Source: Vulcanimicrobiia bacterium
GTDB lineage: Bacteria > Vulcanimicrobiota > Vulcanimicrobiia > Vulcanimicrobiales > Vulcanimicrobiaceae
Assembly: GCA_025451135.1 (NCBI GenBank)
Contig: JANWKW010000179.1
Location: 1-6,496, forward strand
Reading direction: 5' to 3'
Length of the DNA stretch: 6,496 nucleotides
A model generated the notes under the pieces. That model worked only from the letters and a program-made list of their open reading frames with translations, did not search any database and had not been told where the DNA came from. Below, piece after piece: positions 5,573 through 6,496 of the stretch (the first letter of the stretch is position 1; every line of letters begins with the position of its first letter). Made by a program: the position numbers and the translations under genes.

Positions 5573-6496
5573 ATGGAACGCACGAACGAACCGAAGATCG
5601 TCCTCCTCGTCCGGCTGCTCAATGCCATCGACGAGGGCCGCCACTCTTTCGAAGTGCTCAAGGAGCGCATCGCCGAGGACGGTCGCCAGCCGAGCACGCG
5701 CAGCCTGCGCCGCTACCTGGCGATCCTGGCCGAGGCCGGGTTCCCGTGGTACTTCGACCGGGCCGCCAATGCGTACAGGTTCGCCGACGGATACAGTCTC
5801 AAGCGTCTGGAGCTCTCCAACAACGAACTGTTCGGGCTGGTCGCGCTACGCTCGCTCGGAGCGAGCCTGGGCGGCGCGATCGGCGGCTACATCAACGGCG
5901 TGACCGACAAGCTGGTAGGTTCGTCGCGCGGCGCCAAGGACCGCGTCGACGGCCGCTCGCCGGTGGCGTTCCGTTTGGCCGAGGTCGGGCTGGACAAACA
6001 GGGCGACCGCGCCTTCTCGCTGCTCTCCTCGGCTGAGCGCGCGTCGCGCAGCGTCGCGTTCTCGTACCGCGACAAGGAAGGCAACGCGAGCAAACGGATC
6101 GTCGACCCGTACGGCTTCGTGGTCAGCTCGGGCCGCGTCTACTGCGTCGCCCACGACCGCTCGCGCGGCGCGATCCGCACCTTCGCGATCGACAACATCG
6201 AGGATCCGGACGTGCTGGCGACCACCTTCGTCAAACCGACCGACTTCGACGTCGAGGCCTACGCCGCGAGCTCGATCTCGGGCGTCCTGGCCGGCGGCGA
6301 GACGACCGAGGTCCGCGTCCGGTTCGACAAGCGCGTCGCCAAGGCCGCGACCGCGGCGCGCGTCGTCGCCGACCGCAAGATCGAGCGCGTCGACGACGGC
6401 TCGGTGGAGATCACGTATCGCGTCGGCGACGTCGCCGAGCTGACGCGCTGGGTCTTGGGCTGGGGCGCGCAGGCCGAGATCCTCGCGCCGCCGGCA
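5573..6496 (+). CDS. WYL-domain transcription regulator (HTH-WYL-WCX), 3' end outside window
   Basis: An open frame of 308 codons runs off the window end. Residues 1-58 form a winged helix-turn-helix, with likely recognition helix STRSLRRYLAILAEAGFP (41-58), and the wing runs to about 82. A helical linker (about 83-110) follows. The WYL domain starts near residue 160 with SVAFSYRDKEGN, then DPYGFVV, the core strand GRVYCVAHD and IRTFAIDNI. A WCX domain (about 244-308) ends in the typical RWVLGWG block. Family members usually end shortly after this, so perhaps 15-30 residues are missing. Such proteins bind DNA through the HTH and sense a ligand, in known cases nucleic acid, through WYL. Here the WYL triplet reads VYC (189-191) and the usual Arg of 'dRI' is Asn208. 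ATG 5573 is chosen because it gives the normal family N-terminus; GTG 5552 and GTG 5516 are in frame but would add unusual sequence. It lacks a Shine-Dalgarno sequence. Its target is not evident from the sequence. Confidence 0.93.
   Translation, partial: MERTNEPKIVLLVRLLNAIDEGRHSFEVLKERIAEDGRQPSTRSLRRYLAILAEAGFPWYFDRAANAYRFADGYSLKRLELSNNELFGLVALRSLGASLGGAIGGYINGVTDKLVGSSRGAKDRVDGRSPVAFRLAEVGLDKQGDRAFSLLSSAERASRSVAFSYRDKEGNASKRIVDPYGFVVSSGRVYCVAHDRSRGAIRTFAIDNIEDPDVLATTFVKPTDFDVEAYAASSISGVLAGGETTEVRVRFDKRVAKAATAARVVADRKIERVDDGSVEITYRVGDVAELTRWVLGWGAQAEILAPPA

Noticed and set aside
5508..5903. A 131-codon + strand frame at the start of the WYL gene
   Set aside because: It is Ser/Arg/Ala-rich without motifs. 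The frame starting at 5573 gives an unmistakable HTH-WYL-WCX protein.
5573..6496. WYL gene as part of a phage-defence island (BrxR/CapW-like)
   Set aside because: No BREX, CBASS or other defence gene is present in the window; WYL regulators have many other roles.

Overview
This is a GC-rich bacterial window with a strong G/C bias at codon third positions. All four genes read on the + strand. Both exported proteins carry long Pro/Ser/Thr/Ala-rich linkers after the signal peptide. From memory, this style, together with a VPS10/BNR-type 'glycosyl hydrolase' near clpC, fits poorly cultured high-GC soil lineages such as Candidatus Eremiobacterota (WPS-2) or Acidobacteria-like groups. That placement is a weak inference; no marker gene here fixes the taxon.

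Layout: (1) 1-564 is the 3' end of a ClpC-type AAA+ unfoldase gene, closed by a clear intrinsic terminator at about 566-596. (2) A 101-base gap (565-665) holds that terminator, a second small hairpin (629-648) and a good Shine-Dalgarno sequence. (3) 666-3836 encodes a 1056-aa exported protein with many Asp-box (BNR) motifs and the signature blocks of the bacterial VPS10/sortilin-like family. (4) 3833-5500 overlaps it by ATGA and encodes a 555-aa exported, beta-rich protein that I do not recognise. (5) A 72-base gap (5501-5572) holds a long imperfect dyad and a possible extended -10 element. (6) 5573 to the window end is a WYL-family transcription regulator (helix-turn-helix, WYL, WCX), missing only its C-terminus.

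How the genes relate: the propeller protein and the unknown protein form a tight, probably translationally coupled pair. Both are exported, both have a similar low-complexity linker, and neither has a recognisable enzyme active site. This pair is the most likely place for undescribed biology. ClpC is insulated by its terminator and appears to be an unrelated housekeeping gene. The WYL regulator probably has its own promoter, and nothing in the sequence proves that it controls the pair upstream. I found no mobile elements, CRISPR arrays, tRNA or rRNA genes.
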